A DNA stretch of 10,000 bases from Thermodesulfatator sp. (lineage in GTDB: Bacteria > Desulfobacterota > Thermodesulfobacteria > Thermodesulfobacteriales > Thermodesulfobacteriaceae), in NCBI GenBank assembly GCA_026993045.1, contig JALWWR010000225.1, forward strand, positions 1-10,000. The letters are read 5' to 3'. The notes beneath the pieces were generated by a model, which saw only the letters and a program-made list of their open reading frames with translations, was not told the origin of the DNA and ran no database searches. The stretch's first letter is position 1, and each line of letters starts with the position of its first letter. Below are positions 1 to 7,573 of the stretch, piece after piece. The position numbers and the translations under genes were made by a program.

Positions 1-393
1 CCCTATCGCCGGGGAGAGGCCCTCTTTGCCCAGAAACTCAAAGAGGCTGAAGAACGCCTTTTGCATTTTGAAAGACGCCTTAACCAAAACCCAGGCCGAG
101 AGATCCAGTCCCTTAGAAAAGACCTGGAGACCCTAGAAAAAGACCTGGCCTTTTTGGAAGAACGTCAGGTGGCGCTGGAACAAAAGCTGCGTTTCAGACG
201 CCAGCTCCATTCTTTTTTGCTCTTCTTCCTTTTAGGAGAAATTCTCCTTTTTCTGACCTACTACTTTTTACCTTCCCTGGTGAAACGTTTTAGCCCTCAG
301 GCCCTCCCCTTTTCCTTTAATCTCTCTTCCTTCCTCCTTCTGTCCTTACTCGTCTTCTTAGCCTCGCTTTTAAAGGCCTTCACTCGACGCTAA
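1..393 (+). CDS. C-terminal part of an unidentified coiled-coil membrane protein (5' partial)
   Basis: The frame is open from the first base of the window to the TAA at 391-393, giving 130 visible residues with no ATG among the first 20 codons, so the true start probably lies upstream of the window. The visible part begins with a highly charged Glu/Lys/Arg/Leu stretch (about nt 20-200) with heptad-like leucine spacing, typical of a coiled coil. Two strongly hydrophobic segments follow, at about nt 211-273 and 316-378, each long enough to span a membrane and separated by a short Phe/Pro-containing loop. The protein ends in a short basic tail. I do not recognise the family. The layout suggests a cytoplasmic coiled coil anchored by a C-terminal helical hairpin, but no catalytic motif is visible. 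A TTG at 61 is the only plausible internal start and has no convincing Shine-Dalgarno. The gene ends 34 bp before the CIRCE operator of groES, so it belongs to a separate transcription unit. Confidence 0.6.
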   Translation, partial: PYRRGEALFAQKLKEAEERLLHFERRLNQNPGREIQSLRKDLETLEKDLAFLEERQVALEQKLRFRRQLHSFLLFFLLGEILLFLTYYFLPSLVKRFSPQALPFSFNLSSFLLLSLLVFLASLLKAFTRR

Positions 394-401
394 ACCCCCT
401 C

Positions 402-429
402 TTGCATCCTAAAGGTCAGTGATTATATT
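402..429 (+). promoter_or_regulatory. Putative sigma-70-type promoter of groESL
   Basis: A TTGCAT hexamer (402-407, weak -35) is followed 16 bp later by TATATT (424-429), which matches five of six bases of the -10 consensus. The -10 runs into the left arm of the CIRCE element, the usual geometry for HrcA repression. The assignment rests on hexamer similarity and on the operator position. Confidence 0.5.
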
Positions 430-454
430 AGCAACCGACTTTAAGGAGTGCTAA
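428..454 (+). promoter_or_regulatory. CIRCE operator (HrcA binding site)
   Basis: The 27-bp element consists of TTAGCAACC (428-436), a 9-nt spacer (437-445) and GAGTGCTAA (446-454). The right arm matches the CIRCE consensus exactly and the left arm differs at two positions (AC in place of CT), giving 16 of 18 arm bases with the exact 9-nt spacing. In bacteria that carry it, CIRCE is bound by the repressor HrcA, which needs GroEL to be active, so heat stress titrates GroEL and derepresses the operon. No hrcA gene is present in this window. Confidence 0.93.
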
Positions 455-468
455 CAAAACACTATCAA

Positions 469-475
469 AAGGAGG
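469..475 (+). promoter_or_regulatory. Ribosome binding site deciding the groES start
   Basis: AAGGAGG lies 8 nt before the ATG at 484 and fixes that codon as the groES start. An upstream in-frame GTG at 448 lies inside the CIRCE operator and has no Shine-Dalgarno. Confidence 0.9.
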
Positions 476-483
476 GGGTTGCT

Positions 484-774
484 ATGAAGATCAAGCCTCT
501 GCACGATCGCATTCTAGTTCAACGCCTGGAGGAAGAGGAGAAGACAGAGTCCGGAATCATCATTCCAGACACCGCCAAGGAAAAACCGGTGATGGGCAAG
601 GTGATTGCGGTAGGTGACGGGCGCATTTTGGAAAACGGCCAGAAGCAGCCCCTGGCGGTGAAAGAGGGGGATCGGATCCTCTTTGGCAAGTATGCCGGAA
701 CCGAGGTCAAGATCAAAGGCGAAGAATACCTCATTATGCGCGAGGACGACGTCCTAGCCATTATTGAAGACTAA
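484..774 (+). CDS. groES: Co-chaperonin GroES (Hsp10)
   Basis: This is the 96-residue lid of the GroEL chaperonin. Seven subunits form a dome that caps the GroEL ring and encloses the folding protein in the cytoplasm. The N-terminus [14 protein letters not shown] is the classic Cpn10 opening. The mobile loop that binds GroEL is at about residues 16-34, with its hydrophobic triad III at residues 25-27 following TESG. The [16 protein letters not shown] segment (residues 62-77) and the C-terminal [14 protein letters not shown] are conserved family signatures. Length is normal for the family (about 95-97). The ATG at 484 is chosen because a strong AAGGAGG precedes it. groEL starts 32 bp downstream, so the two genes form a standard operon under CIRCE/HrcA control. 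Nothing looks truncated or unusual. Confidence 0.98.
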   Translation: MKIKPLHDRILVQRLEEEEKTESGIIIPDTAKEKPVMGKVIAVGDGRILENGQKQPLAVKEGDRILFGKYAGTEVKIKGEEYLIMREDDVLAIIED

Positions 775-782
775 AAAACTAA

Positions 783-2429
<1,647 letters not shown>

Positions 2430-2449
2430 AGAGTCCCGGTAATCCCGAG

Positions 2450-2479
2450 GGGGGCCTCCGAGGCCCCCTTTTAATTTTT
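2450..2479 (+). terminator. Intrinsic terminator of groESL
   Basis: An 8-bp GC-rich stem pairs GGGGGCCT (2450-2457) with AGGCCCCC (2461-2468) across a 3-nt CCG loop. It is followed directly by the T-rich tract TTTTAATTTTT (2469-2479). It lies 20 bp after the groEL stop and should end the heat-shock transcript. Confidence 0.93.
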
Positions 2480-2580
2480 AGGCTTTGCTAAAACGCTATC
2501 TTAGCTAAAACTATTTAAGTCTCTTTTTTGCTCCCAAGAACCTGTCATCCCTTAAGGCTTTTCTTTTATTAAGGTCCCTT

Positions 2581-2586
2581 TAAAAT
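2581..2586 (+). promoter_or_regulatory. Possible -10 element for the M48 peptidase gene
   Basis: TAAAAT matches five of six bases of the -10 consensus. It ends 7 bp before the ATG at 2594, so transcription from it would start at or next to the start codon and give a leaderless mRNA. No good -35 is visible 16-18 bp upstream. The rest of the 2480-2593 gap is AT-rich and holds only a weak CCTTAA/TTAAGG inverted pair (2550-2555, 2569-2574). This is a tentative call. Confidence 0.25.
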
Positions 2587-2593
2587 AAATTTT

Positions 2594-3970
2594 ATGCGGC
2601 GTTTTTTTAGGCTCCTAGTTTTGGGCTTGGTCTTTTTAAAGCTGAGCGTTCCAGCCTGGGCCCTTCTTTCTACGGAGGACGAAAAAGAACTGGGACGCAA
2701 GATCCTCCGGCAAATCCGGGCCCAGACTGAGATCTTAGAAGATCCCGAGCTAACCGCGTATTTAAAAAGAATTGGGGACCGGCTTTTAAAACAGGCGGGG
2801 CCCAAATTTTTCCAGTTTAAATTTCTGGTAATCAAAGAAAACGGTCTCAACGCCTTCGCCATTCCGGGGGGCTACATCTTCTTCACCTCTGGGCTCCTAG
2901 AAGAGGTAGACAGCGAGGCGGAGCTTGCGGCGGTGATGGCCCACGAGATAGCCCACATTCAACTCCGGCATGTGGCCCGGCGGCTAGAGTCCCTTAAACG
3001 CCTGCAAATGGCCACCGGGGCCGTCACCTTGGCGGCCCTCCTCCTGGGAGGGGGAAGGGCGGGAAGCGCTGCGGCGGTAACTAGTTCGGCCTTGGCCTTG
3101 ACCCGGGCCCTGGCTTACAGCCGTAGCGACGAAGAAGAAGCCGATCGCCTAGGGATGGAATTCTTGACTCGGGCCGGTTACCCGGCCTCGGCCTTTCTCT
3201 TGATCCTGAACAAGATCGCCCGTCACCGCTGGCTTTTGGCTGAAAATGGCCCTTCTTATCTCTTAACTCACCCGGCTCCTCCGGAACGGCTGGCCTATCT
3301 GGAGACTCTGGTTCCTAAGTATCCGGTCTCCCACCCGCGGTCCTCAGATCCTATCTACCTTCGACGCTTGCAAGTAAGGGTTAAGACCCAGACCCATGAC
3401 CCTGGAACCCTGGTCTTAAGATACCGCGAGGCCCTGAAATATTCTCCCCAAGACCCTTTCTTACACTACGGACTGGGGATGGCCTTGGCCCGCAAGCGGT
3501 TTTTTAAAGAGGCCCTAAAGGAGTTGCAATGGGTGGTCAAGAGCTATCCCCAACGGGACTATTTCTGGCTGGATCTGGCCGAGGTCTATTTTGACGCCGG
3601 CCGGTATCCCGAGGCCCGCCAAGCCTTAGAGGAATATCTCAAGAGGACCCGCCGGTCTTCCCCCAAGGCCCGGTGGCTTTTGGCCCGCACCTATCAAGAA
3701 TTGCGGGCCTATAATCAGGCCCTAGGCCTTTTTAAGGCCTTGGAAGAGGAGTTCGGTGATTTCCCCTCTTATCATTATTATTTGGGACAACTATTTTCTT
3801 CCATGGGGGAAGAGGGGCCAGCCCATTACGAGTTTGGGCGTTATTTTGCCCTTAAAGGGGAGTTCAAGGTGGCCCGCTATCATTACCAAAAGGCCCTCAA
3901 ACTACTGCCTCCCAAGGATCCCAGACGCCAAAAGATCGAAAACAAACTAAAAAGCTGGTCCAAATCTTGA
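2594..3970 (+). CDS. Secreted M48-family zinc metallopeptidase with C-terminal TPRs (BepA-like)
   Basis: The 458-residue protein resembles BepA/YfgC, a periplasmic protease-chaperone that controls outer-membrane protein assembly. Residues 1-23 form a signal peptide: basic start, hydrophobic core, and cleavage probably after VPAWA; there is no lipobox cysteine. The peptidase domain covers about residues 25-245. The zinc site is HEIAH (117-121), with Glu180 of the DEEEADRLG motif as likely third metal ligand. His226 in LTHPAPPERLAYLE matches the regulatory histidine region of BepA. A Gly/Ala-rich hydrophobic segment (about 139-175) lies between HExxH and EAD, as in relatives. Residues about 271-455 hold tandem TPR-type helices, for example around 288-320, 322-352, 358-388 and 392-438. 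The ATG gives a good signal peptide but has no Shine-Dalgarno. The gene is separated from groEL by a terminator and from plsY by 48 bp. The exact substrate cannot be told from sequence. Confidence 0.93.
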   Translation: MRRFFRLLVLGLVFLKLSVPAWALLSTEDEKELGRKILRQIRAQTEILEDPELTAYLKRIGDRLLKQAGPKFFQFKFLVIKENGLNAFAIPGGYIFFTSGLLEEVDSEAELAAVMAHEIAHIQLRHVARRLESLKRLQMATGAVTLAALLLGGGRAGSAAAVTSSALALTRALAYSRSDEEEADRLGMEFLTRAGYPASAFLLILNKIARHRWLLAENGPSYLLTHPAPPERLAYLETLVPKYPVSHPRSSDPIYLRRLQVRVKTQTHDPGTLVLRYREALKYSPQDPFLHYGLGMALARKRFFKEALKELQWVVKSYPQRDYFWLDLAEVYFDAGRYPEARQALEEYLKRTRRSSPKARWLLARTYQELRAYNQALGLFKALEEEFGDFPSYHYYLGQLFSSMGEEGPAHYEFGRYFALKGEFKVARYHYQKALKLLPPKDPRRQKIENKLKSWSKS

Positions 3971-3992
3971 TCCAAACCTCTTATTTAAGTTT

Positions 3993-4010
3993 TTTGATAA
4001 ATTTGATAAA
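3993..4010 (+). repeat. Tandem 9-bp direct repeat upstream of plsY
   Basis: TTTGATAAA occurs twice back to back (3993-4001 and 4002-4010), directly in front of plsY, in a 48-bp AT-rich gap. It ends 8 bp before the plsY ATG. It could be part of a promoter or a regulator site; TAAACT at 4007-4012 is a weak -10 candidate. The function is unknown. Confidence 0.6.
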
Positions 4011-4018
4011 CTTATTCT

Positions 4019-4609
4019 ATGCCCTGGTTTTTGCTTATAGGGGCCTATCTTTTGGGGTCCATTCCCTTTGCCATCTTGGTCTGTAAACCCTTTGGTATCG
4101 ATCCCCGGCGGGCTGGTTCGGGGAACCCTGGGGCCACCAATGTAGCCCGGCTTTTAGGGAAAAAATGGGGGTTCCTGACCTTGGCTGGAGACCTGGGGAA
4201 GGCCTTGGGGCCGGTGCTTCTGGCCCGATACCTCCTGGCCTCCCACCCTTATGGGGATTGGTGGCTGGCCGGGGTGGGAGGAGCGGCTTTTTTGGGACAT
4301 CTTTATCCCCTTTACCTTAAGTTTCGCGGGGGCAAGGGGGTGGCCACCGCCGCCGGAGTGTGGTTTATCATCTGTCCGAAGGCCTTGGCCTTGGCCCTGC
4401 CTTTCTTTTTGCTCGCGGTGGCCCTAAGCGGTTACGTTTCGGTGGGTTCTCTTCTTGCAGCCCTGGTTCTCCCAGTGGCCGTCTACGGGCTTTGTCCCCG
4501 AGAGCCTTTTCTGGGGCTGGCGCTCTTTATGGCTTTACTTATCTGGATAAAACACCGAGAAAATATAAGGAGGCTCCTCAGAGGCGAAGAAAAGAGCTGG
4601 CGCCGATGA
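4019..4609 (+). CDS. plsY: Glycerol-3-phosphate acyltransferase PlsY
   Basis: This 196-residue inner-membrane enzyme transfers an acyl group from acyl-phosphate (made by PlsX) to glycerol 3-phosphate. The product is lysophosphatidic acid, the first committed step of phospholipid synthesis. All three signature motifs are present: GSGNPGATN (33-41); KFRGGKGVATAAG (101-113), the glycine-rich phosphate-binding loop; and HRENIRRLLRGEE (179-191). Hydrophobic segments at about 3-22, 52-72, 84-100, 111-137 and 139-176 fit the multi-helix PlsY fold, and the length is normal (about 190-210). The usual DxxKG-type stretch reads GDLGKALGP (57-65), a small variation. The start has no Shine-Dalgarno, but the N-terminus aligns well with the family and no better start exists. 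Its TGA overlaps the next gene's ATG (ATGA, 4606-4609), so the two are probably translationally coupled. PlsX is not in the window. Confidence 0.97.
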   Translation: MPWFLLIGAYLLGSIPFAILVCKPFGIDPRRAGSGNPGATNVARLLGKKWGFLTLAGDLGKALGPVLLARYLLASHPYGDWWLAGVGGAAFLGHLYPLYLKFRGGKGVATAAGVWFIICPKALALALPFFLLAVALSGYVSVGSLLAALVLPVAVYGLCPREPFLGLALFMALLIWIKHRENIRRLLRGEEKSWRR

Positions 4610-6006
4610 GTTTGCGAGAGGAACTGAAACGTAAAGGCCATCCCTTGGGCTCCTATCTGGTCCGGGTCTCTCGGGACGAGATGGAGGTCTATCTCGAAGG
4701 TCCCCGGGAGCCCTCCCCGGAGGAATGGGCAGAGATTAAAAAAGAGCTTTCTTCGTGGGGGCTGGTGGGTATTTTGGAAAAACCCGAAGTTGAGAAGGAT
4801 CGGGTAGTGGTGGCCCGAGGGAAACCCGCTCTTCCGGGCGAGGATGGCCGGCTGGAGTTTCTTATCGACCTTACTCAGGGGCCCCGGAATCGGGATGAAC
4901 ACGCTGTAGACCTTAGGGAGGTAAATGCCCTTATCTCGGTGAAAGCTGGCACTCCCATCTTGCGCAAGATCCCTCCCAAACCTGGGCATCCAGGGTTCAA
5001 TGTCTGGGGAGAGGTGCTTTCTCCTCCGCCAGTAAAAGAGGCGGCCTTTAATTACGGGGAGGGCTTGGCTCCAGACGAAAAAAACGAACTTTTAATAGCC
5101 CGCATTAGCGGCTGTCTGATAGAAAAACAAGGCCGGCTGACCTTAACTCCTACTTATGTGGTGGAAGGAGACGTGGATTTTGGGGTGGGAAACATTCGTT
5201 TTTATGGTGAGAAGCTGGTGGTCACCGGTTCGGTGCGGCGTGGTTTCAAGGTCCAGGTGGAAGGGCAACTTGAGATCCAGGGCGGGGTGGAGGACGAGAC
5301 CCAGATCTCCGTGACCGGAGATCTAATCCTTAAGGGCCTCCTTCACGGAGAGTCAGCCCAGGTGGAAGTCTTGGGAAAGGCCTGGATGCGAGCCATCGAA
5401 TACGCCCAGGTCCGAGTCCACGGAGATCTGGAAGTGGAGGAATATATTCTGCAGGCCCGGGTGCAAGTGGAGGGCCGCTTAAAGGTGAGGGGCGATCCGG
5501 GGCTGATCGCCGCCGGCGAGACCGAAGTGGGCCAAGAGGCCCAGGTCAAGGTGCTGGGAAACGATTCTTACGTGTGCACCTGGGTCAAGGTGGGACATCC
5601 TCCGGCCATCTTCAAGGAGATAGAAGAGCTAAATCAGGAACGGCTCCTTCTGGATGAGACCACCGAAAAACTCCGGAAGGCCCTTCAGCTGGGGCTTAAA
5701 CTCCAAAAGGAAGGTCGTCTCAGTCCTGAGAAGGCCCAAATCTTAAAGAAGGTTCAAGGCCTTTTCCGGGAGAAGATGTTGGCCCAGGCCTCCATCCAAG
5801 AAAAACTCCAAGAAAAAGAAACGGCCCTTAAGGAATACCTGAAATACACCCTCCAGGTGGAAAAGAAAGTCTATCCCGGGGTGCGAGTGGCCATCGGCCC
5901 TTACGAATATCAAGTGCGCCAACTTCTGGAGGGGCCCGGGGAGTTTGCTTTAGAGGAGGGCCGGATCAAGTTCAAGCCTTTAACTTCCGGCGAAGAGGGT
6001 TCTTAA
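4606..6006 (+). CDS. FapA/DUF342-family protein
   Basis: The 466-residue protein shows the layout of the FapA (flagellar assembly protein A, formerly DUF342) family. An N-terminal region (about 1-70) is followed by GKPALPGEDGRLEF (72-85), matching the family signature GKxPxPGxDG. Next come VNALISVKAGTPI (106-118) and PPKPGHPGFNVWGE (123-136). Residues about 180-330 form a repetitive beta-rich stretch (VEGDVDF, GNIRFYG, VTGSVRRGF, VTGDLILKG, VHGDLEVEE), consistent with a right-handed beta-helix. Residues about 335-420 are a predicted charged coiled coil, then a short C-terminal beta segment. There is no signal peptide or membrane helix, so it is probably cytoplasmic. The family is linked to polar localisation and flagellar or surface functions in some bacteria, but no molecular activity can be assigned here. 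The ATG at 4606 is chosen because it overlaps the plsY stop; an upstream reading from 4360 would only add plsY antiphase sequence. Its 3' end overlaps parB on the other strand by 27 nt. Confidence 0.88.
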   Translation: MSLREELKRKGHPLGSYLVRVSRDEMEVYLEGPREPSPEEWAEIKKELSSWGLVGILEKPEVEKDRVVVARGKPALPGEDGRLEFLIDLTQGPRNRDEHAVDLREVNALISVKAGTPILRKIPPKPGHPGFNVWGEVLSPPPVKEAAFNYGEGLAPDEKNELLIARISGCLIEKQGRLTLTPTYVVEGDVDFGVGNIRFYGEKLVVTGSVRRGFKVQVEGQLEIQGGVEDETQISVTGDLILKGLLHGESAQVEVLGKAWMRAIEYAQVRVHGDLEVEEYILQARVQVEGRLKVRGDPGLIAAGETEVGQEAQVKVLGNDSYVCTWVKVGHPPAIFKEIEELNQERLLLDETTEKLRKALQLGLKLQKEGRLSPEKAQILKKVQGLFREKMLAQASIQEKLQEKETALKEYLKYTLQVEKKVYPGVRVAIGPYEYQVRQLLEGPGEFALEEGRIKFKPLTSGEEGS

Positions 6007-6834
6007 GATACGCACAAAACGGTCCGCGGCCGAAAGATCTTGAAACTCCAGTCGGAAACAGGGGCGATCCTTGTTAAAGGTGATCTGGACCCGGGCTTTC
6101 AAAAGCCCGGCCAGCTCTTCTTCCAGGTTCTCTATATCCGGATCTTTGCTCTTGGAAGGAGAGGAAGCTCCTTCCTTCAAACGCCGGACCAGCCTTTCGG
6201 TCTCTCGCACCGAGAGCTTGCCCCTTAGGATCCTCTCCCGGGCCTTTAGCATTAGGGCCGGGTCTTCTAAGGCCAAAAGGGCCCGGGCATGGCCGGCCGA
6301 AAGCCTCTTTTCCCAGAGATCTTCTTGAAGAAGGGGCGGAAGTTTAAGGAGCCTCAAGGCGTTGGCCACCGTGGAGCGGTCTTTGCCCACCCTTTGGGCC
6401 ACCTCCTCTTGCGAGAGCCCGAATTCTTCCATCAAGCGCCGGTAGCCCTCAGCCTCTTCCAAGGGATTGAGGTCTTCCCGCTGGAGATTTTCGATCAGGG
6501 CCAGACTCAAGGCCTCTTCGTCGGAAAGATGCTTTACTAAGACCGGGACCTCCCCCAGCCCCGCCAGTTTGGCCGCCCGGAGGCGTCTTTCTCCAGCCAC
6601 CAGCTCGTAGGCCCCCGGGGCTATCTCCCGCACCACCAAGGGCTGAAGCAGCCCCTTTTCCTTGATGGAAGCCGCTAGTTCCGCCAGCCCTTTCTCTGAA
6701 AAGGCTCTCCGGGGCTGAAAAGGGGAAGGCAAGATGGAGTCCGGCGGGACGTGGCGCAGGTCTCCTTCCTTTTCGCTCTCGGAGAGCAAAAGAGAAAGGC
6801 TCTTTCCCAGACGTTTTTCAGGTCTTTTGGGCAC
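5980..6834 (-). CDS. parB: Chromosome-partitioning protein ParB (Spo0J)
   Basis: This 284-residue CTP-dependent DNA clamp loads at parS sites, spreads on DNA and stimulates the ParA ATPase during chromosome segregation. The N-terminus has the basic leader KRLGKSLSLLL (7-17) that usually contacts ParA. The ParB/Srx CTP-binding domain follows (about 26-120), with PFQPRRAF (38-45), the GERRLRAAKLAG motif (81-92) that binds the nucleotide, and the NLQREDLNPLEEA segment (116-128). A helix-turn-helix for parS recognition is at about 139-165 (LSQEEVAQRVGKDRSTVAN), and the C-terminal dimerisation region is at about 235-282. The start is GTG (6832-6834), supported by a near-perfect Shine-Dalgarno inside parA. 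It overlaps parA by 17 nt, and its end overlaps the convergent DUF342 gene by 27 nt. No parS-like palindrome was seen in the window by eye. Length is typical. Confidence 0.97.
   Translation of the reverse strand: MPKRPEKRLGKSLSLLLSESEKEGDLRHVPPDSILPSPFQPRRAFSEKGLAELAASIKEKGLLQPLVVREIAPGAYELVAGERRLRAAKLAGLGEVPVLVKHLSDEEALSLALIENLQREDLNPLEEAEGYRRLMEEFGLSQEEVAQRVGKDRSTVANALRLLKLPPLLQEDLWEKRLSAGHARALLALEDPALMLKARERILRGKLSVRETERLVRRLKEGASSPSKSKDPDIENLEEELAGLLKARVQITFNKDRPCFRLEFQDLSAADRFVRILRTLFAGS
6091..6110. repeat. Perfect 9-bp inverted repeat within parB
   Basis: CCGGGCTTT (6091-6099) and AAAGCCCGG (6102-6110) are exact complements separated by 2 bp. It lies about 110 bp inside the 3' end of parB and downstream of the convergent DUF342 gene. 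No T-tract follows on either strand, so it is not a canonical terminator. It could be a structured RNA end, or simply a result of codons for the ParB segment around residue 247. Confidence 0.45.
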
Positions 6835-7573
6835 GGTCGATTACCTCCTGGGCCAAGGCTAGAAAGGCTTGCGCCCCCTTTCCCTGGGGATCGTATTCTA
6901 AAATGGGGATACCATGACTGGGAGCCTCGCTCAAGCGCACGGTCCTAGGAATAAGGGTCTCAAAGACCGTCCATTTAAAGTGTTTCCGGACCTCTTCCGC
7001 CACCTCTCGAGAAAGACGATTCCGGACGTCGTACATGGTGAGCACGATTCCAAAGATGAAAAGTTGAGGATTCAAGGTCTCCCGGACCCGTCGGAGGGTG
7101 CGCACCAAAAGGGAAAGGCCTTCCAGGGCGTAGTATTCACACTGTAAGGGAATGATTACGCCTTGGGCGGTGGTGAAGGCGTTCAAGGTGAGAAGGCCTA
7201 AGGACGGAGGACAGTCCAGGAGGATAAATTGATAATCTAGGCCGGAGTCTAAGAGATGGCGCAGCTTAAGTTCGCTCCCTTCCAGCTCGTAAAGTTCCCC
7301 CTCGGCCCCGGCTAGCTCTATGGAAGAGGGGATGAGGTCTAGGCCAAAAGGAGTGGAGATGAGGAGATCCCTTAAAGGAACCTGCCCTTTCAGAGCCGCG
7401 TAAAGGCTTTTAGAAAGAGAGACTTTCACTCCCAACCCGCTGGAGGCGTTGGCCTGGGGGTCCAGATCGATTAAAAGCACTTTCTTTTTTTGACGGGCCA
7501 AAGCCGCGGCCAGATTGATGGCCACGGTGGTCTTTCCCACCCCTCCCTTCTGATTGGCGATGGCTAGAATCAA
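6818..7573 (-). CDS. parA: Chromosome-partitioning ATPase ParA (Soj)
   Basis: This 251-residue deviant Walker ATPase binds DNA non-specifically as an ATP dimer and, with ParB, moves chromosome origins. It has the ParA/MinD deviant Walker A motif KGGVGKTT (residues 9-16) with the signature Lys9, then LLIDLDPQANAS (33-44) and Walker B FILLDCPP (116-123). TVRLSEAPSHGIPI (211-224) is the typical ParA/Soj C-terminal signature. The length is that of chromosomal Soj-type ParA without an N-terminal HTH, unlike many plasmid ParAs. The start is TTG (7571-7573): it gives MILAIANQKGG exactly at the family start, and no alternative start lies just upstream in frame. The TTG overlaps the TGA of the upstream kinase gene (4-nt overlap), and only a weak GGA resembles a Shine-Dalgarno. 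Expression is therefore probably coupled to the kinase. parB follows with a 17-nt overlap. Confidence 0.97.
   Translation of the reverse strand: MILAIANQKGGVGKTTVAINLAAALARQKKKVLLIDLDPQANASSGLGVKVSLSKSLYAALKGQVPLRDLLISTPFGLDLIPSSIELAGAEGELYELEGSELKLRHLLDSGLDYQFILLDCPPSLGLLTLNAFTTAQGVIIPLQCEYYALEGLSLLVRTLRRVRETLNPQLFIFGIVLTMYDVRNRLSREVAEEVRKHFKWTVFETLIPRTVRLSEAPSHGIPILEYDPQGKGAQAFLALAQEVIDRAQKT
6841..6849 (-). promoter_or_regulatory. Ribosome binding site of parB
   Basis: Read on the - strand the sequence is AGGAGGTAA, lying 6 nt before the GTG at 6832-6834, within the 3' end of parA. It supports the GTG as the parB start and suggests strong independent initiation. Confidence 0.85.

Noticed and set aside
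448..483. Upstream GTG start for groES
   Set aside because: It lies inside the CIRCE operator and has no Shine-Dalgarno. The ATG at 484 has a strong one and the canonical GroES N-terminus.
4360..4605. In-frame 5' extension of the DUF342 gene
   Set aside because: It would overlap plsY by 250 bp in another frame and adds sequence unrelated to the family. The ATG at 4606 in the ATGA overlap fits much better.
6091..6110. Inverted repeat as an intrinsic terminator
   Set aside because: The 2-nt gap and lack of a T-tract on either strand do not fit an intrinsic terminator, so it is listed only as a repeat.
6818..7573. ParA as evidence of a plasmid or other mobile element
   Set aside because: The Soj-like size, lack of an N-terminal HTH and housekeeping neighbours (groESL, plsY) point to the chromosomal type. 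No replication initiator, integrase or transposase is present.
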